A stretch of 64,000 nt of DNA, from the NCBI RefSeq assembly GCF_023516455.1, contig NZ_JAMGBA010000001.1, positions 1 through 64,000 on the forward strand, read 5' to 3'. Shown here one piece after another: positions 43,918-53,484 of the stretch. Under the pieces are notes generated by a model. The model did no database searches. It was not told the DNA's origin and saw only the letters and a program-made list of their open reading frames with translations. Position numbers and translations under genes: made by a program. This DNA comes from Sphingomonas caseinilytica (GTDB taxonomy: Bacteria; Pseudomonadota; Alphaproteobacteria; Sphingomonadales; Sphingomonadaceae). Numbering within the stretch: the first letter of the stretch is position 1; each line of letters begins with the position of its first letter.

Positions 43918-44280
43918 ATGAAAAGAATCGGGAGCTTGGCGTTCGTTTCAACCCTGTTGGTGGGGGCAATCGCTTCACCGCTGATCGGCCAAACCGAGAC
44001 CAGGCTTCCGCCGGACCGTCCGCCGTCGCTGATGACGCCAACGGAAATTCGGGCGTTCAATGAAGGCCTGGATGCGACGCACCCATATTACATTCGATGC
44101 AAGAAGGATCCGGTGATCGGCTCGCTCGCGCGCAAGCTGCGCGTCTGCCGAACCAATGACGAATGGAAGCGGTATGCGGCGGCGGGCAATGACAACGGGC
44201 GCGAAATCCTGGACGATGTTATCAGGGCGCCGGTCAGCGGTCCCCCGGCCCTCGACGCCTGTCCCAACAACCGCTGCTAG
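43918..44280 (+). CDS. Small exported hypothetical protein with four cysteines
   Basis: A 120-residue protein with a signal peptide (MKRIGSLAFVSTLLVGAIAS, cleavage near IGQTE). The mature part has four Cys (YYIRCKKD, RKLRVCRTNDEW, LDACPNNRC), suggesting one or two disulfides. DPVIGSLARKLRVCRTNDEWKR is a segment I have seen in sphingomonad secreted proteins of unknown role. ATG 43918 matches the signal; the longer open frame from 43804 does not. The gap 43755-43917 shows no clear site. Confidence 0.7.
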   Translation: MKRIGSLAFVSTLLVGAIASPLIGQTETRLPPDRPPSLMTPTEIRAFNEGLDATHPYYIRCKKDPVIGSLARKLRVCRTNDEWKRYAAAGNDNGREILDDVIRAPVSGPPALDACPNNRC

Positions 44281-44296
44281 CGAAAGCCGGGCTCGG

Positions 44297-46069
44297 CTAA
44301 GCGGCGAGCCCGTCAAATTGTAGCCGAGCGAGGCGGGCATAAAGGCCGCCTTGCGCGGTCAGCGAGCTATGGTCGCCTTCCTCGACGATCCGGCCATGGT
44401 CCATGACAATGATCCGGTCGGCAGCGCGGACCGTCGCAAGGCGATGGGCGATGACGATGGTCGTGCGGCCGGCGACAAGGCGATCGAGCGCTTCCTGCAC
44501 CAAGCGCTCGCTTTCCGCGTCCAGCGCCGAGGTGGCTTCGTCGAGCAGCAGCAAAGGCGCGTTGCGGCGGAGGAGGGCGCGGGCGATGGCGATGCGCTGA
44601 CGCTGTCCGCCCGACAGGCGAGCGCCGCCTTCGCCCATGAAGGTGTCGAGGCCTTCGGGCAGCGCGCGGAGGAAGGTTTCGGCGTTGGCGTCGCGCGCCG
44701 CTTCCCAGATTTCGTCCTCGCTCGCATCCCAATTGCCGTAGCGGAGGTTGTCGCGGGCGGAGGCGGCGAAGATAACGACTTCCTGCGGGACCATTGCGAT
44801 CCGCTGGCGCACGTCGGCGGGGTCGGCGTCTTTCAGGTTTACGCCGTCGAGCGACACGCTCCCCTGTTCGGGATCGTAAAAGCGCTGGGCGAGCTGGAAG
44901 ATGGTGGTCTTGCCCGCGCCGGACGGCCCGACGACGGCCAGGCGCTCATTGGGGCGAAGCTCCAGGCTGAAACCGTCCAGCGCCGACGTGTCCTTTCGGG
45001 TCGGGTAGTGGAAGGTGACGTTTTCGAACTTTAGACGCCCTTCGGCCGGGACGGGCAGGGGCGTGGGGTTGGCTGGAGCCTTGATCTCCGGCTCCGCCTT
45101 CAGAAGCTCATTGAGACGCTCCGAAGCGCCTGCGGCGCGGAGCAGGTCGCCATAGACTTCGCTCAATGCGCCGAACGCGCCCGCAAGCAGGCCGCCGTAA
45201 AGGACGAAGGCGGCGATCGTGCCGCCGGTCATCTTGCCTGAACTGACATCGACCGCGCCCTGCCAGATCACCCAGGTGATGGAAGAGAAGACGAGGGCGA
45301 TGATGAGGAAGGTCATCACCGCGCGAAGGCCGATGCGCTTCCTTGCCGTGGCGAACACGGCCTCGGTCGCGTTGGTGAAGCGTTCGGCCTCGCGATCCTG
45401 CTGGTTGAAGGCCTGGACGATCTTCATCGCGCCCAGCACCTCGCCGGTGACCGTGCCGACATCGGCGATCCGGTCCTGGCTGCTCTTGGAAATGGTGCGG
45501 ACGCGGCGGCCGAGGATGGTCAGCGGAAGGACGATCAGGGCGATGCCGATCAGCATCATCGCCGCGAGCTTCGGCGCCAGGACGAACAGGATGACCGCGC
45601 AGGCGATCCCCATCACGACATTGCGCAAGGCGACCGATACGGTGGTGCCGACAACCTGTTCGATGATCGTCGTATCGACCGTGATGCGGCTGGTGATCTC
45701 GGCCGGGCGATTCTCTTCGAAAAAGCCGGGGGCGAGGCGCAGCAGGTTGCGGTGCACCGCAAGGCGGATGTCGGCGACGACTCGTTCGCCCAGCCAGCTG
45801 ACGAAGTAAAAGCGGACTGAGGTGGCGAGCGCCATGATCAGCACCAGGAACAGCAGATACTGGAACCAGCGGGCAATATCGCCGCCCCCTGAGAATCCGC
45901 GGTCGATGATCAGCTTGAAGGAATAGGGCACGCCAGACGTTGCTGCCGCCGCGAACAGAAGGGCGATTCCCGCGCAGGCAATGTGACCGGGATAACGGCG
46001 GGCAAAATCCCAAACCATGCCGAGGTCTGAAAGTGACTTGCCCTTTGGGCGATCCGGGGTGCTTGCCAT
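44297..46069 (-). CDS. ABC exporter, MsbA-like (fused membrane and ATPase domains)
   Basis: A 590-residue half-transporter that would work as a homodimer. Six helices fill residues 1-310 (RYPGHIACAGIALLFAAAATS onward). The ATPase domain has GPSGAGKTT (Walker A), LSGGQRQRIAIARALLR (signature), LLLLDEATSALD (Walker B) and VIAHRLATV (H loop). This type exports lipids, lipid A or drugs; the substrate is not shown by sequence. It is divergent from phaZ. Confidence 0.9.
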   Translation of the reverse strand: MASTPDRPKGKSLSDLGMVWDFARRYPGHIACAGIALLFAAAATSGVPYSFKLIIDRGFSGGGDIARWFQYLLFLVLIMALATSVRFYFVSWLGERVVADIRLAVHRNLLRLAPGFFEENRPAEITSRITVDTTIIEQVVGTTVSVALRNVVMGIACAVILFVLAPKLAAMMLIGIALIVLPLTILGRRVRTISKSSQDRIADVGTVTGEVLGAMKIVQAFNQQDREAERFTNATEAVFATARKRIGLRAVMTFLIIALVFSSITWVIWQGAVDVSSGKMTGGTIAAFVLYGGLLAGAFGALSEVYGDLLRAAGASERLNELLKAEPEIKAPANPTPLPVPAEGRLKFENVTFHYPTRKDTSALDGFSLELRPNERLAVVGPSGAGKTTIFQLAQRFYDPEQGSVSLDGVNLKDADPADVRQRIAMVPQEVVIFAASARDNLRYGNWDASEDEIWEAARDANAETFLRALPEGLDTFMGEGGARLSGGQRQRIAIARALLRRNAPLLLLDEATSALDAESERLVQEALDRLVAGRTTIVIAHRLATVRAADRIIVMDHGRIVEEGDHSSLTAQGGLYARLARLQFDGLAA

Positions 46070-46207
46070 GGAACAGCGACCTAGCAGTGTGTCTGCCTTG
46101 CCTCAATTGCCGCAATGCGAGGGTGCGATGCAGCAAATTCGCTTGCGAAGAGTTGAATCCAGTCTCACATTCCGGATTAACGTGCTCGACAACTTCAGGA
46201 CAATTTG

Positions 46208-47437
46208 ATGCTTTATGACGCCTATGAGGTGCAGCGCTCGCTGCTGACCAGTGCGAGCAAGCTTGCAGGCCTAGGCGCCGGATGGCTCAGCAACCCGACG
46301 AATCCGTTCGGCTATTCTTCCATGGGCCCGCTGGTTGCAGCGGGCCTTGAAGTATTTGCCCATGCGTCGGCGCCGCGCGGCAAGCCGGAGTTCGGGATTG
46401 CCGAAGTCGAGGTGGGGAAAAAGACCGCGCAGGTCGACGAAGACATAGCGCTCCGCCTGCCGTTCGGGCAATTGAAGCACTTCCGCAAGGAAGGCGTGGA
46501 AGCTGGCGAGCCGCTGCTGATCGTGGCGCCGATGTCGGGCCACTATGCGACCCTGCTGCGCGGGACGGTGGCGAGGATGCTGCCGACGCACGACGTGTTT
46601 ATCACCGACTGGCGCGACGCCAAGCTCGTGCCGGTCAGCGAAGGCAGTTTCGATCTCGACGATTACATCGACTACATCATTGAATTTTGTCAGGAAATTT
46701 ACAAGCGGACGGGCAAGCGGCCGCATATGCTGGCGGTTTGCCAGCCCTCCGTCCCGGCCTATGCCGCGACCGCGGTGATGAACGCAGACAAGCATCCGGC
46801 GCGGCCGAAGACACTGACCATGATGGGCGGCCCGGTCGACACGCGCAAAGCGCCGACGGCGGTGAACACACTGGCGACCCAGCGGCCGCATGCATGGTTC
46901 CAGCGCAATGTCATCGCCACCGTGCCGATGATCTATCCGGGGCATGGGCGGCAGGTTTATCCGGGCTTCCTTCAGCTCGCCGGGTTCATGACGATGAACC
47001 TTGGCAATCACCTCATCAGCCATTGGGAGATGTTCAAGCATCTCGTGGTCGGCGACGACGAGAGCGCGGATGCGACCCGCGGCTTCTACGACGAATATCT
47101 GTCGGTCTGCGACATGACCGCCGAATTCTACCTGCAGACCGTCGACGTGGTGTTCCAACGTCACCTGCTGCCGAAGGGCGAGCTCGAGCATCGCGGGCGC
47201 CGGGTCGATCCCAAGGCAATCAAGGATACGCCGCTGCTGGCGATCGAGGGCGAGCGCGACGATATCTCGGGAATTGGGCAGACCAAGGCGGGCCTTGACC
47301 TCGCGACGGGCCTGGCAGCCTCAAAGAAGCAATATCATTTGGCCAAAGATGTCGGCCATTACGGCATCTTCAACGGCCGCAAATGGCGCGAGCGGATCGC
47401 GCCGGTCGTCGAGAAATTCATCGCCGCCAACGCTTAG
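46208..47437 (+). CDS. phaZ: Intracellular polyhydroxyalkanoate depolymerase
   Basis: A 409-residue alpha/beta hydrolase of the intracellular PhaZ type, releasing hydroxyacids from PHA granules. It starts MLYDAYEVQRSLLTSASKLAG and carries the cysteine-nucleophile box VCQPSVP in place of a Ser lipase box, as known for this family. The Asp is around EGERDDISG and the His in DVGHYGIFNGRKWR. ATG 46208 is preferred to TTG 46205. No PHA synthase is in the window. Confidence 0.92.
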   Translation: MLYDAYEVQRSLLTSASKLAGLGAGWLSNPTNPFGYSSMGPLVAAGLEVFAHASAPRGKPEFGIAEVEVGKKTAQVDEDIALRLPFGQLKHFRKEGVEAGEPLLIVAPMSGHYATLLRGTVARMLPTHDVFITDWRDAKLVPVSEGSFDLDDYIDYIIEFCQEIYKRTGKRPHMLAVCQPSVPAYAATAVMNADKHPARPKTLTMMGGPVDTRKAPTAVNTLATQRPHAWFQRNVIATVPMIYPGHGRQVYPGFLQLAGFMTMNLGNHLISHWEMFKHLVVGDDESADATRGFYDEYLSVCDMTAEFYLQTVDVVFQRHLLPKGELEHRGRRVDPKAIKDTPLLAIEGERDDISGIGQTKAGLDLATGLAASKKQYHLAKDVGHYGIFNGRKWRERIAPVVEKFIAANA

Positions 47438-47511
47438 GCGGCTCGCCAAAAAGACCTGTCTCCAAGGCTCGCAGCGGCTATAGCCGCTCGTGACAGAGAC
47501 AGGAGCGGGCG

Positions 47512-49362
47512 ATGAGCATGACCCTTGGACGGCGCGAATTCCTTGGCGGCGTTGCTGCCGCCGGTCTTCTTGCAGGTTGTCGCTTCACAGAGTCATCAGG
47601 GAACGAAGCCGCTGCGACGGGCGACCTGGCCAAGCAGCTTCAGGGCATGGCCGACCAGATGCTGGCCGAATATCCCGAGAACGCGACCATCCTCGGCATC
47701 GCTACCGGCGACAAGGAGCCGCTCAATCATCGCTTTACCGACCGTACGCCGGCCGGTGTCGCGGCGCGGGCGGATGCTGCGAAGAAGCGGCTTGCGACGC
47801 TCAAGGAGCTCGACCTTTCCGATCTTAGCGTGCCCGCCAATCTCGATGCGGCCGTTGCGCTGGCAGGGCATGAGCTGGCCGACGAGGGTTTTCGCTTCCC
47901 GTTCGGCGATGCGATCGTCCTCGACCCCAATATCGGTTTCCGAAACACGCCCTATGTGGTGAACCAGCTGGGCGGGGCCTTCGTCGACTTCCCGGATTTC
48001 CTGAGCAGCCGCCATCCGGTCACCAATGAGCAGGAAGCGGTCGCATTCGCCGACCGCGTCGACGCCTATGCGCTGAACCTGGACGGCGAGACCGAACGCC
48101 TGACCCACGACCGCGAGGCGGGCGTGATCGCACCGGACTTCACGCTCGACAGTACGCTGAAGATCATCGGCGGTGGCGCTGCCGAGAAACCAGAAACGTC
48201 GGGCGTGGTGACGACGCTACGCGATGCGGTGACCAAGGCCGGCATTGATGCGAAGATCGTGGATCGTGTGACGCAATCGATGGCCACCAAGGTGTTACCA
48301 GCGCTGCAACGCCAACTGGAGGAATTGAAGAAGCACCGCGCCGCGGCGACGTCGGATGCCGGCGTGTGGCACTTCAAGGACGGCGACGCCTATTACCAAT
48401 GGGCGCTGAAGGCCGGGACGACGACGACCCGTTCGCCGGACGAGATCCACCAGCTTGGCCTGGAGCAGGTGAAGGCGATCCAGTCCCGAATGGAGCAGAT
48501 CATGGCCAAGCAGGGCCTGACCGGCGGGACGGTCGGCGAACGCATGGCCGCGCTGGGCAAGGATCCTGCGCAGCTTTATCCCAATACAGCGGCCGGCCGC
48601 GAGCAATTGCTGGCCTATCTCAATGGACGGATTGCGGACATCAGGACGCGGCTGCCGAATGCCTTCGCGACCATGGTCCCGGGCAAGCTGGTGATCAAGC
48701 GCGTGCCCGAGGCAATCGAGGCGGGAGCCCCGGGCGGATATGCCGCCGCTGGTTCGATCGACGGCAAGGTGCCGGGCCAATATTACATCAACCTGCGCAA
48801 CACGGCGGAGTGGCCGAAATTCTCGTTGCCGACGCTCTGCTATCACGAGGGCATTCCGGGCCATATCTGGCAGGGCGAATATGCCAACCGCATGCCACTC
48901 ATCCGCTCGATGCTGGCCTTCAACGCCTATAGCGAGGGCTGGGCGTTGTACTCTGAGCAGTTGGCGGATGAGCTTGGAGTCTATGCGGACGATCCGCTGG
49001 GCCAGCTGGGTTATCTCCAGTCGTCCAGCTTCCGTGCATGCCGACTGGTCGTCGATACCGGTTTGCACGCGAAGCATTGGACTCGCGACCAGGCCATCGA
49101 CTGGTTCGTGAAGACCAACGGCGACGATCGTGGCTCAGTGACCGGGGAGGTCGACCGTTACTGCTCGATGCCTGGCCAGGCATGCGGCTACAAAGTCGGG
49201 CACCTCGAGATCGTGCGCTTACGGGACAAGGCGAAGGCCGCGCTGGGCGCCAAATATGACCTGCGCACGTTCGACGATGCGGTGGTCAAAGGCGGCAACG
49301 TGCCGATGACCTTGCTTGAAACCGTTATCGACCAGTTCGTGGCCGCCAGCGGCAAGGCCTAG
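47512..49362 (+). CDS. DUF885 family protein, Tat-exported lipoprotein
   Basis: A 616-residue protein with a twin-arginine start (LGRREFLGGVAAAGLLAGC); the lipobox LAGC suggests anchoring at Cys22-23. The DUF885 domain contains the gluzincin-like motif YHEGIPGH (about residue 446), and EGWALYSEQLADELG downstream supplies the likely third metal ligand. Members are predicted metallopeptidases. ATG 47512 has AGGAG at 7 nt. A small GC hairpin (AGCGGCTATAGCCGCT, 47472-47487) lies between phaZ and this gene. The stop overlaps the convergent TPR gene by 4 nt. Confidence 0.88.
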   Translation: MSMTLGRREFLGGVAAAGLLAGCRFTESSGNEAAATGDLAKQLQGMADQMLAEYPENATILGIATGDKEPLNHRFTDRTPAGVAARADAAKKRLATLKELDLSDLSVPANLDAAVALAGHELADEGFRFPFGDAIVLDPNIGFRNTPYVVNQLGGAFVDFPDFLSSRHPVTNEQEAVAFADRVDAYALNLDGETERLTHDREAGVIAPDFTLDSTLKIIGGGAAEKPETSGVVTTLRDAVTKAGIDAKIVDRVTQSMATKVLPALQRQLEELKKHRAAATSDAGVWHFKDGDAYYQWALKAGTTTTRSPDEIHQLGLEQVKAIQSRMEQIMAKQGLTGGTVGERMAALGKDPAQLYPNTAAGREQLLAYLNGRIADIRTRLPNAFATMVPGKLVIKRVPEAIEAGAPGGYAAAGSIDGKVPGQYYINLRNTAEWPKFSLPTLCYHEGIPGHIWQGEYANRMPLIRSMLAFNAYSEGWALYSEQLADELGVYADDPLGQLGYLQSSSFRACRLVVDTGLHAKHWTRDQAIDWFVKTNGDDRGSVTGEVDRYCSMPGQACGYKVGHLEIVRLRDKAKAALGAKYDLRTFDDAVVKGGNVPMTLLETVIDQFVAASGKA

Positions 49363-51122
49363 AGCCGCTCCATTCTCAGCCACTTCGGGTCGCCAAGCCA
49401 GGCGCGGTTGAGCGCTGCTTGCGCGGCGGCCGCTTGTGCCGGACGGCCGAGACGCCGCTCGGCGGAAGCTAGGCCGTAGAGCGCCCAGCCATTGTTCGGG
49501 AACTTCGACAAGGCCGCGGTGAAGGCGTCGCGGGCTTCGTCATATTTGCCCGCACGGAACAGCGCAGAGCCCAACGACTGGTTCACCGGATAATACCACC
49601 AGGGCGGCTCCATGTAGGAGATCTTGTCTTCTACGGCGACCGCGGCACGGAAGTGATCTGCGGCCTGAAGGTGGCGGCCCCGGAAGGATGCCGCCTTGCC
49701 GAGCGCGACATGTTCGGCGAGCGTAAGAATGTCCGGTGCGGGCATGCCCTGGTCCACCATCGGTTTCAGCAAGTCGGAGCCGCGTAAGCGCCTCAGCTCG
49801 GTCAGTTCCGCATCGAAGCCGCGCTGGTTGTTCTGCTGCGCATAGGCAACGGCGCGCACATAGTGGCGGATGCCTTGTACATAGGCGAGGCGGGGATCGG
49901 CCTCTGGCAGCGCGAGCACCTCGGCGGGTGAAGCGAACTGCAATGTCGCGAAATAGGGCGCGGCATAAATCGCCTGTACCCAACCGAGCTGCGCCGCGGT
50001 TCCGGCATCGACGATGCCTGCAAGCCGCTTGGCCTCGCTGATCGCGGTAGGCAGATCGCCGCCCATCTGCGCGGACGTCACGATGAAGTGGACGTTATGC
50101 GGATAGTAGCCATAGCGGACGAAGCCCTTGTCGTCCGACTCCTTGATGTAGTCCTCGTCGCGGTGAGCGGCGTCGATGTTGACGCGGATCGAGTCTTTCC
50201 AGCGGCCAAGCCGGTAATAAATATGGGCCGGCATGTGGACGAGGTGACCAGCATCCCTGGCCAGCGAATTCAGCCGGTCGGCCGCCGCTTCGGCGCGCTT
50301 GGGATCCGGCCCGTTTTCCATCAGATGGATGTAGAGGTGCGGCGCCTGGGGATGCTGGGTATTCCGTGCGAGGACCGTCTCGACCAAGCGGATCGCTTCG
50401 CCGAGGCGCGGCTTGGCGGACTGCTTGTCTGGCTCCCAATAATCCCAAGGAAGCGTGTCCATCGCCGCTTCGGCCGCGAGCAGCGAAATGTCGTCGTGCG
50501 CGGGATAGTAGCGCGCGACGGTCAGCATCGCGTCGGCGTAGGCGCCGTCGAGATCGGCTCGCGTGACGTTTGGATCGGCCGAATAGCGCTTGGTCAGCGC
50601 CATGATCAGCGCGCGCTCCGGCGGCGTGACTTTAGCCGACAGGGATTGCGCCTGGGCAATGGACTTCAACGCCAGCGTGTTCGCGTCGGGTGTCAGCGGC
50701 GCGTTGATATTGGGACCATAAGCGAGGGACTCGCCCCACCAGCACATGGCGCATTCGGGATCGAGCCGCTGCGCCTCACGGAAAGAGGCGATCGCGGCGG
50801 CGTGGTTGAAGCCATAGGCGAAGCCCATGCCCTGGTTGAAATAGCGCTGCGCCTCCGGGTTGGAGGTGGTGATCGGGAAGTCGATCTTGCCAAGACCGCT
50901 GTAGAGCCGGATGCCGGCCGTCGATGTCGGGGCCTGAACCATCGAGGCGGCGAGCGCCATCGTGGCGCGCAGTGACGAACCCTTGGGACCGCCGCAAAGG
51001 CTTGCCATCCGCGCCGACGGATCGAGCAGCGACAGCAGTTCCGGAGAAAATTGAGCCGGCGCCGCAACGCCCAGCAAAGTGGTCGAGGCCAATCCAATGG
51101 CCAGCCGTTCGAAACGCCCCAT
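49359..51122 (-). CDS. Exported tetratricopeptide-repeat protein
   Basis: A 587-residue secreted protein with a signal peptide (GRFERLAIGLASTTLLGVAA). TPR-like helical repeats fill much of it (RYFNQGMGFAYGFNHAAAIA, ECAMCWWGESLAYGPNINAP, HLYIHLMENGPDPKRAEAAADRLNSL, later FRAGKYDEARDAFTAALSKFPNNGWALYGLA). The Cys-rich CAMCWWGE and HMPAHIYYRLGR segments mark a conserved family of unknown function. ATG 51122 follows GGGAGG by 5 nt; the open frame to 51137 starts at TTG. Confidence 0.8.
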   Translation of the reverse strand: MGRFERLAIGLASTTLLGVAAPAQFSPELLSLLDPSARMASLCGGPKGSSLRATMALAASMVQAPTSTAGIRLYSGLGKIDFPITTSNPEAQRYFNQGMGFAYGFNHAAAIASFREAQRLDPECAMCWWGESLAYGPNINAPLTPDANTLALKSIAQAQSLSAKVTPPERALIMALTKRYSADPNVTRADLDGAYADAMLTVARYYPAHDDISLLAAEAAMDTLPWDYWEPDKQSAKPRLGEAIRLVETVLARNTQHPQAPHLYIHLMENGPDPKRAEAAADRLNSLARDAGHLVHMPAHIYYRLGRWKDSIRVNIDAAHRDEDYIKESDDKGFVRYGYYPHNVHFIVTSAQMGGDLPTAISEAKRLAGIVDAGTAAQLGWVQAIYAAPYFATLQFASPAEVLALPEADPRLAYVQGIRHYVRAVAYAQQNNQRGFDAELTELRRLRGSDLLKPMVDQGMPAPDILTLAEHVALGKAASFRGRHLQAADHFRAAVAVEDKISYMEPPWWYYPVNQSLGSALFRAGKYDEARDAFTAALSKFPNNGWALYGLASAERRLGRPAQAAAAQAALNRAWLGDPKWLRMERL

Positions 51123-51189
51123 CTCCACCTCCCGCAAAGTGGTTGTGGCGGCCGTTTACCACAGCAGCAAATGAAACGAAATTGGCGGT

Positions 51190-51438
51190 TTACTCAGCCT
51201 GTTCGATTGCGGCCTCGACCATCTTGCGCCAGGTGTCGCCATCGCCCGCGGCGGTCATCTGTTCGTCCGGTTCGCGCATGGTGTGAAGGACGGCGAGCGC
51301 CTGGTTCATATGCTGCGGCCAGGCGACATCAACCTTTTCGCCGGCCGACGGATCGCTGCCTTCTGCATTGCTGCTATGCGCCGCGCCGGCAAGGACGCGC
51401 GCGATGCGCTCGGCGAGCGGTGTGGTGGATTCAGGCAT
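51190..51438 (-). CDS. Small hypothetical acidic protein
   Basis: An 82-residue soluble protein (MPESTTPLAERIARVLAGAA, VDVAWPQHMNQALAVLHTMREPDEQMTAAGDGDTWRKMVEAAIEQ). ATG 51438 follows AGGAG. The composition and clean frame support a gene, but no family was recognised. It lies between the TPR protein and the DHA2 transporter, all on the minus strand. Confidence 0.65.
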   Translation of the reverse strand: MPESTTPLAERIARVLAGAAHSSNAEGSDPSAGEKVDVAWPQHMNQALAVLHTMREPDEQMTAAGDGDTWRKMVEAAIEQAE

Positions 51439-51478
51439 GGGTTTCGCTCCTGTCGCTGCTCGACAGGACTCAACTCAA

Positions 51479-52879
51479 TTAGGCGGTTATGGGTTCACGT
51501 TGGCGCCGCCAATTGCCGCGAAGGCCGAAGAATGCGGCGGCACCGGCGAGGCCCGCAGCAACTGCCATCGCAACGAGCGTGGCGGCGAAGGGCCGGAGCA
51601 ATGCTTCGCCGCTGTTGACCAGGACCGCACCGAGCATTGCCACGACGATCAGGCCGCCGAGCCGGGCGACGGCGCTGTTGAAGCCGGATGCCATGCCGGT
51701 CTGATGCCTTTCCACGGCGGCGAGGACGGTGCTGGTCAGTGGCGCAACGGCCAGGGCCATGCCGATGGACAGGGTCAGGATCGCAGGGAAGGCGTGCGTC
51801 CAATAGGCCTGGTCTTCGGCGATGCGGGTTCCGAGAAGGAGGCCGATGCCGACGATGATCGGGCCAAGCGTAAGCGGGATCTTCGGCCCCAATCGTACCG
51901 CGAGCTTGCCCATCAATGGCGACGCCAGTCCGAGCAGGATCGACAGCGGAAGGAGAGAAAGTCCGGCCTGGATCGGCGAATAGCCGCCTGCCTCGATCAG
52001 CACATAGGGAATGAGGAGAAGCGATCCGCCGAAGGCCCCATAGAGCAGGAAGGTCATCAGGTTGAGCGACGAGAAGCAGCGGTTGCCGAACAAGGCGAGC
52101 GGGATCATGGCCTTGTCGCCAAGGCGGCGCTCCCACAGCAGGAAGCCGGCCAGCAGCGCTGCTCCAGCAGCGATCGTGATGGCGGCCGTCGGTGTGAGCG
52201 CGAACTTCTGGGACCAGAGGGTGAGGCCATAAGTGGATGCGCCAAGGCCAAGTGTCGCCAGGCCGGCGCCGAGGCCGTCAAGCCGCGCTTTTTCAGGTTC
52301 GCTGACCTCCTCCACCCGCGTCAGCGCGACGAGGATGGCGGCCGCGACGAGCGGCAGGTTGATGTAGAAGATGCTCGGCCAGCCGACATGTTCGACCAGC
52401 CAGCCGCCGATGAGCGGTGCGATCGCGGCACATATCGCTCCGGCGGCGGCCCAGGTTCCGATCGCCTGTCCGCGTTGTTCGCCTTCATAGACACCGTTGA
52501 GCAACGCCAGGCTGTTGGGGAGGAGCAGTGCCGCCCCGACACCCTGCAGCGCCCGGCCTGCAAGCAGCATCTCCAGTGAGCCGCTCAAGGCGCAGATCAG
52601 CGAAGCGATTCCGAACAGGCCGGTACCGATGACGAGCCACAAGCGGCGGCCGTGGTGATCGCCGAGCGCGCCGCCGAGCAGGATCAGCGCCGCTAGTGGC
52701 AGGGTATAGGCGTTGACGACCCACTGAACCTCCGCCGCACCGGCGCCGGTGGATGCGCGGATCGCCGGCAGCGCGACATTGAGGATCGAGCCGTCGATGA
52801 AGCTCAGCGACGAAGCCGCGATAGACATGACGAGCGTCCAGCCGGGATGGGGCCGAGCCTTGCCCGCAGCTCGGTTCAC
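51479..52879 (-). CDS. MFS drug transporter, DHA2 type
   Basis: A 466-residue multidrug exporter of the 14-helix DHA2 group. Marks are LSFIDGSILNVALPAI (motif D1), LGGALGDHHGRRLWLVIG (motif A), LAGRALQGVGAALLLPNSLALL (motif C region) and GWPSIFYINLPLV. The substrate is unknown. GTG 52879 overlaps the stop of the DUF4126 gene as GTGA, so the two are coupled; the much longer open frame to 53329 reads through DUF4126 in another register. Confidence 0.88.
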   Translation of the reverse strand: MNRAAGKARPHPGWTLVMSIAASSLSFIDGSILNVALPAIRASTGAGAAEVQWVVNAYTLPLAALILLGGALGDHHGRRLWLVIGTGLFGIASLICALSGSLEMLLAGRALQGVGAALLLPNSLALLNGVYEGEQRGQAIGTWAAAGAICAAIAPLIGGWLVEHVGWPSIFYINLPLVAAAILVALTRVEEVSEPEKARLDGLGAGLATLGLGASTYGLTLWSQKFALTPTAAITIAAGAALLAGFLLWERRLGDKAMIPLALFGNRCFSSLNLMTFLLYGAFGGSLLLIPYVLIEAGGYSPIQAGLSLLPLSILLGLASPLMGKLAVRLGPKIPLTLGPIIVGIGLLLGTRIAEDQAYWTHAFPAILTLSIGMALAVAPLTSTVLAAVERHQTGMASGFNSAVARLGGLIVVAMLGAVLVNSGEALLRPFAATLVAMAVAAGLAGAAAFFGLRGNWRRQREPITA

Positions 52880-53484
52880 GCGGCGGGAGTCCGGGGCGGA
52901 TTGATGCGGTCGATGAGGTTTCGAAGTGCCCGCCTTGCCGCGAACACCAGCCAGATTGAAAGCAGGACCAGCCCAAATGCGATCAGTGCGGCGGCAATGG
53001 GATTGGCGATGGCGAGTGCGAGCAATCCCCCGGTGGCGACATCCTCGGCGGTCGAAACGATGACATTCGAAAAAGGCTCGGGGCTGGTGTTGACGAGGGT
53101 TCGCGCGCCCGCTTTTCCGGCATGGGCCAAAAACGCTGCACCGCCACCCAGAAGGAAGCTGCCGACTTGCCAGGCCGGATCGGCGGCATCGACTACGGCA
53201 AGGCTGAGCAATGCGCCGCCAAGGGGACGGATCACGGTGTGGATGCTGTCCCAGGCGCTGTCGACCCAGGCGATCTTGTCGGCGAAGAATTCGGCGAAGG
53301 TGCCGACCGCCGCGATGGCCAGCACCCAATAGTTGGCGAGTACGCCCAGCGCCTGGAGATGTTCGGGAAGGGCGATCCAGCCGAATTTCATCGCGATGCC
53401 GGTGACGAGCGCGACCAGGTAAAGCCGCCAGCCGGCGAGTAAGCTGACGCTAGCCGCCAGTGCGAGAAGTTCGACTGCGCTCAC
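52876..53484 (-). CDS. DUF4126 integral membrane protein
   Basis: A 202-residue membrane protein of the DUF4126 family: SLLAGWRLYLVALVTGIAMKFGW, VGTFAEFFADKIAWVDSAWDSIHTVIRPLGGALLSLA and SNVIVSTAEDVATGGLLALAIANP. Function is unknown. The start is GTG 53484 with GGAGG close upstream; earlier codons overlap the HExxH gene in a different frame. It overlaps both neighbours, forming a tight three-gene operon. Confidence 0.85.
   Translation of the reverse strand: MSAVELLALAASVSLLAGWRLYLVALVTGIAMKFGWIALPEHLQALGVLANYWVLAIAAVGTFAEFFADKIAWVDSAWDSIHTVIRPLGGALLSLAVVDAADPAWQVGSFLLGGGAAFLAHAGKAGARTLVNTSPEPFSNVIVSTAEDVATGGLLALAIANPIAAALIAFGLVLLSIWLVFAARRALRNLIDRINPPRTPAA

Noticed and set aside
52880-53329. 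150-residue N-terminal extension of the DHA2 transporter
   Set aside because: It is the wrong register of the DUF4126 gene and rich in Arg and His; GTG 52879 overlapping the DUF4126 stop fits better.
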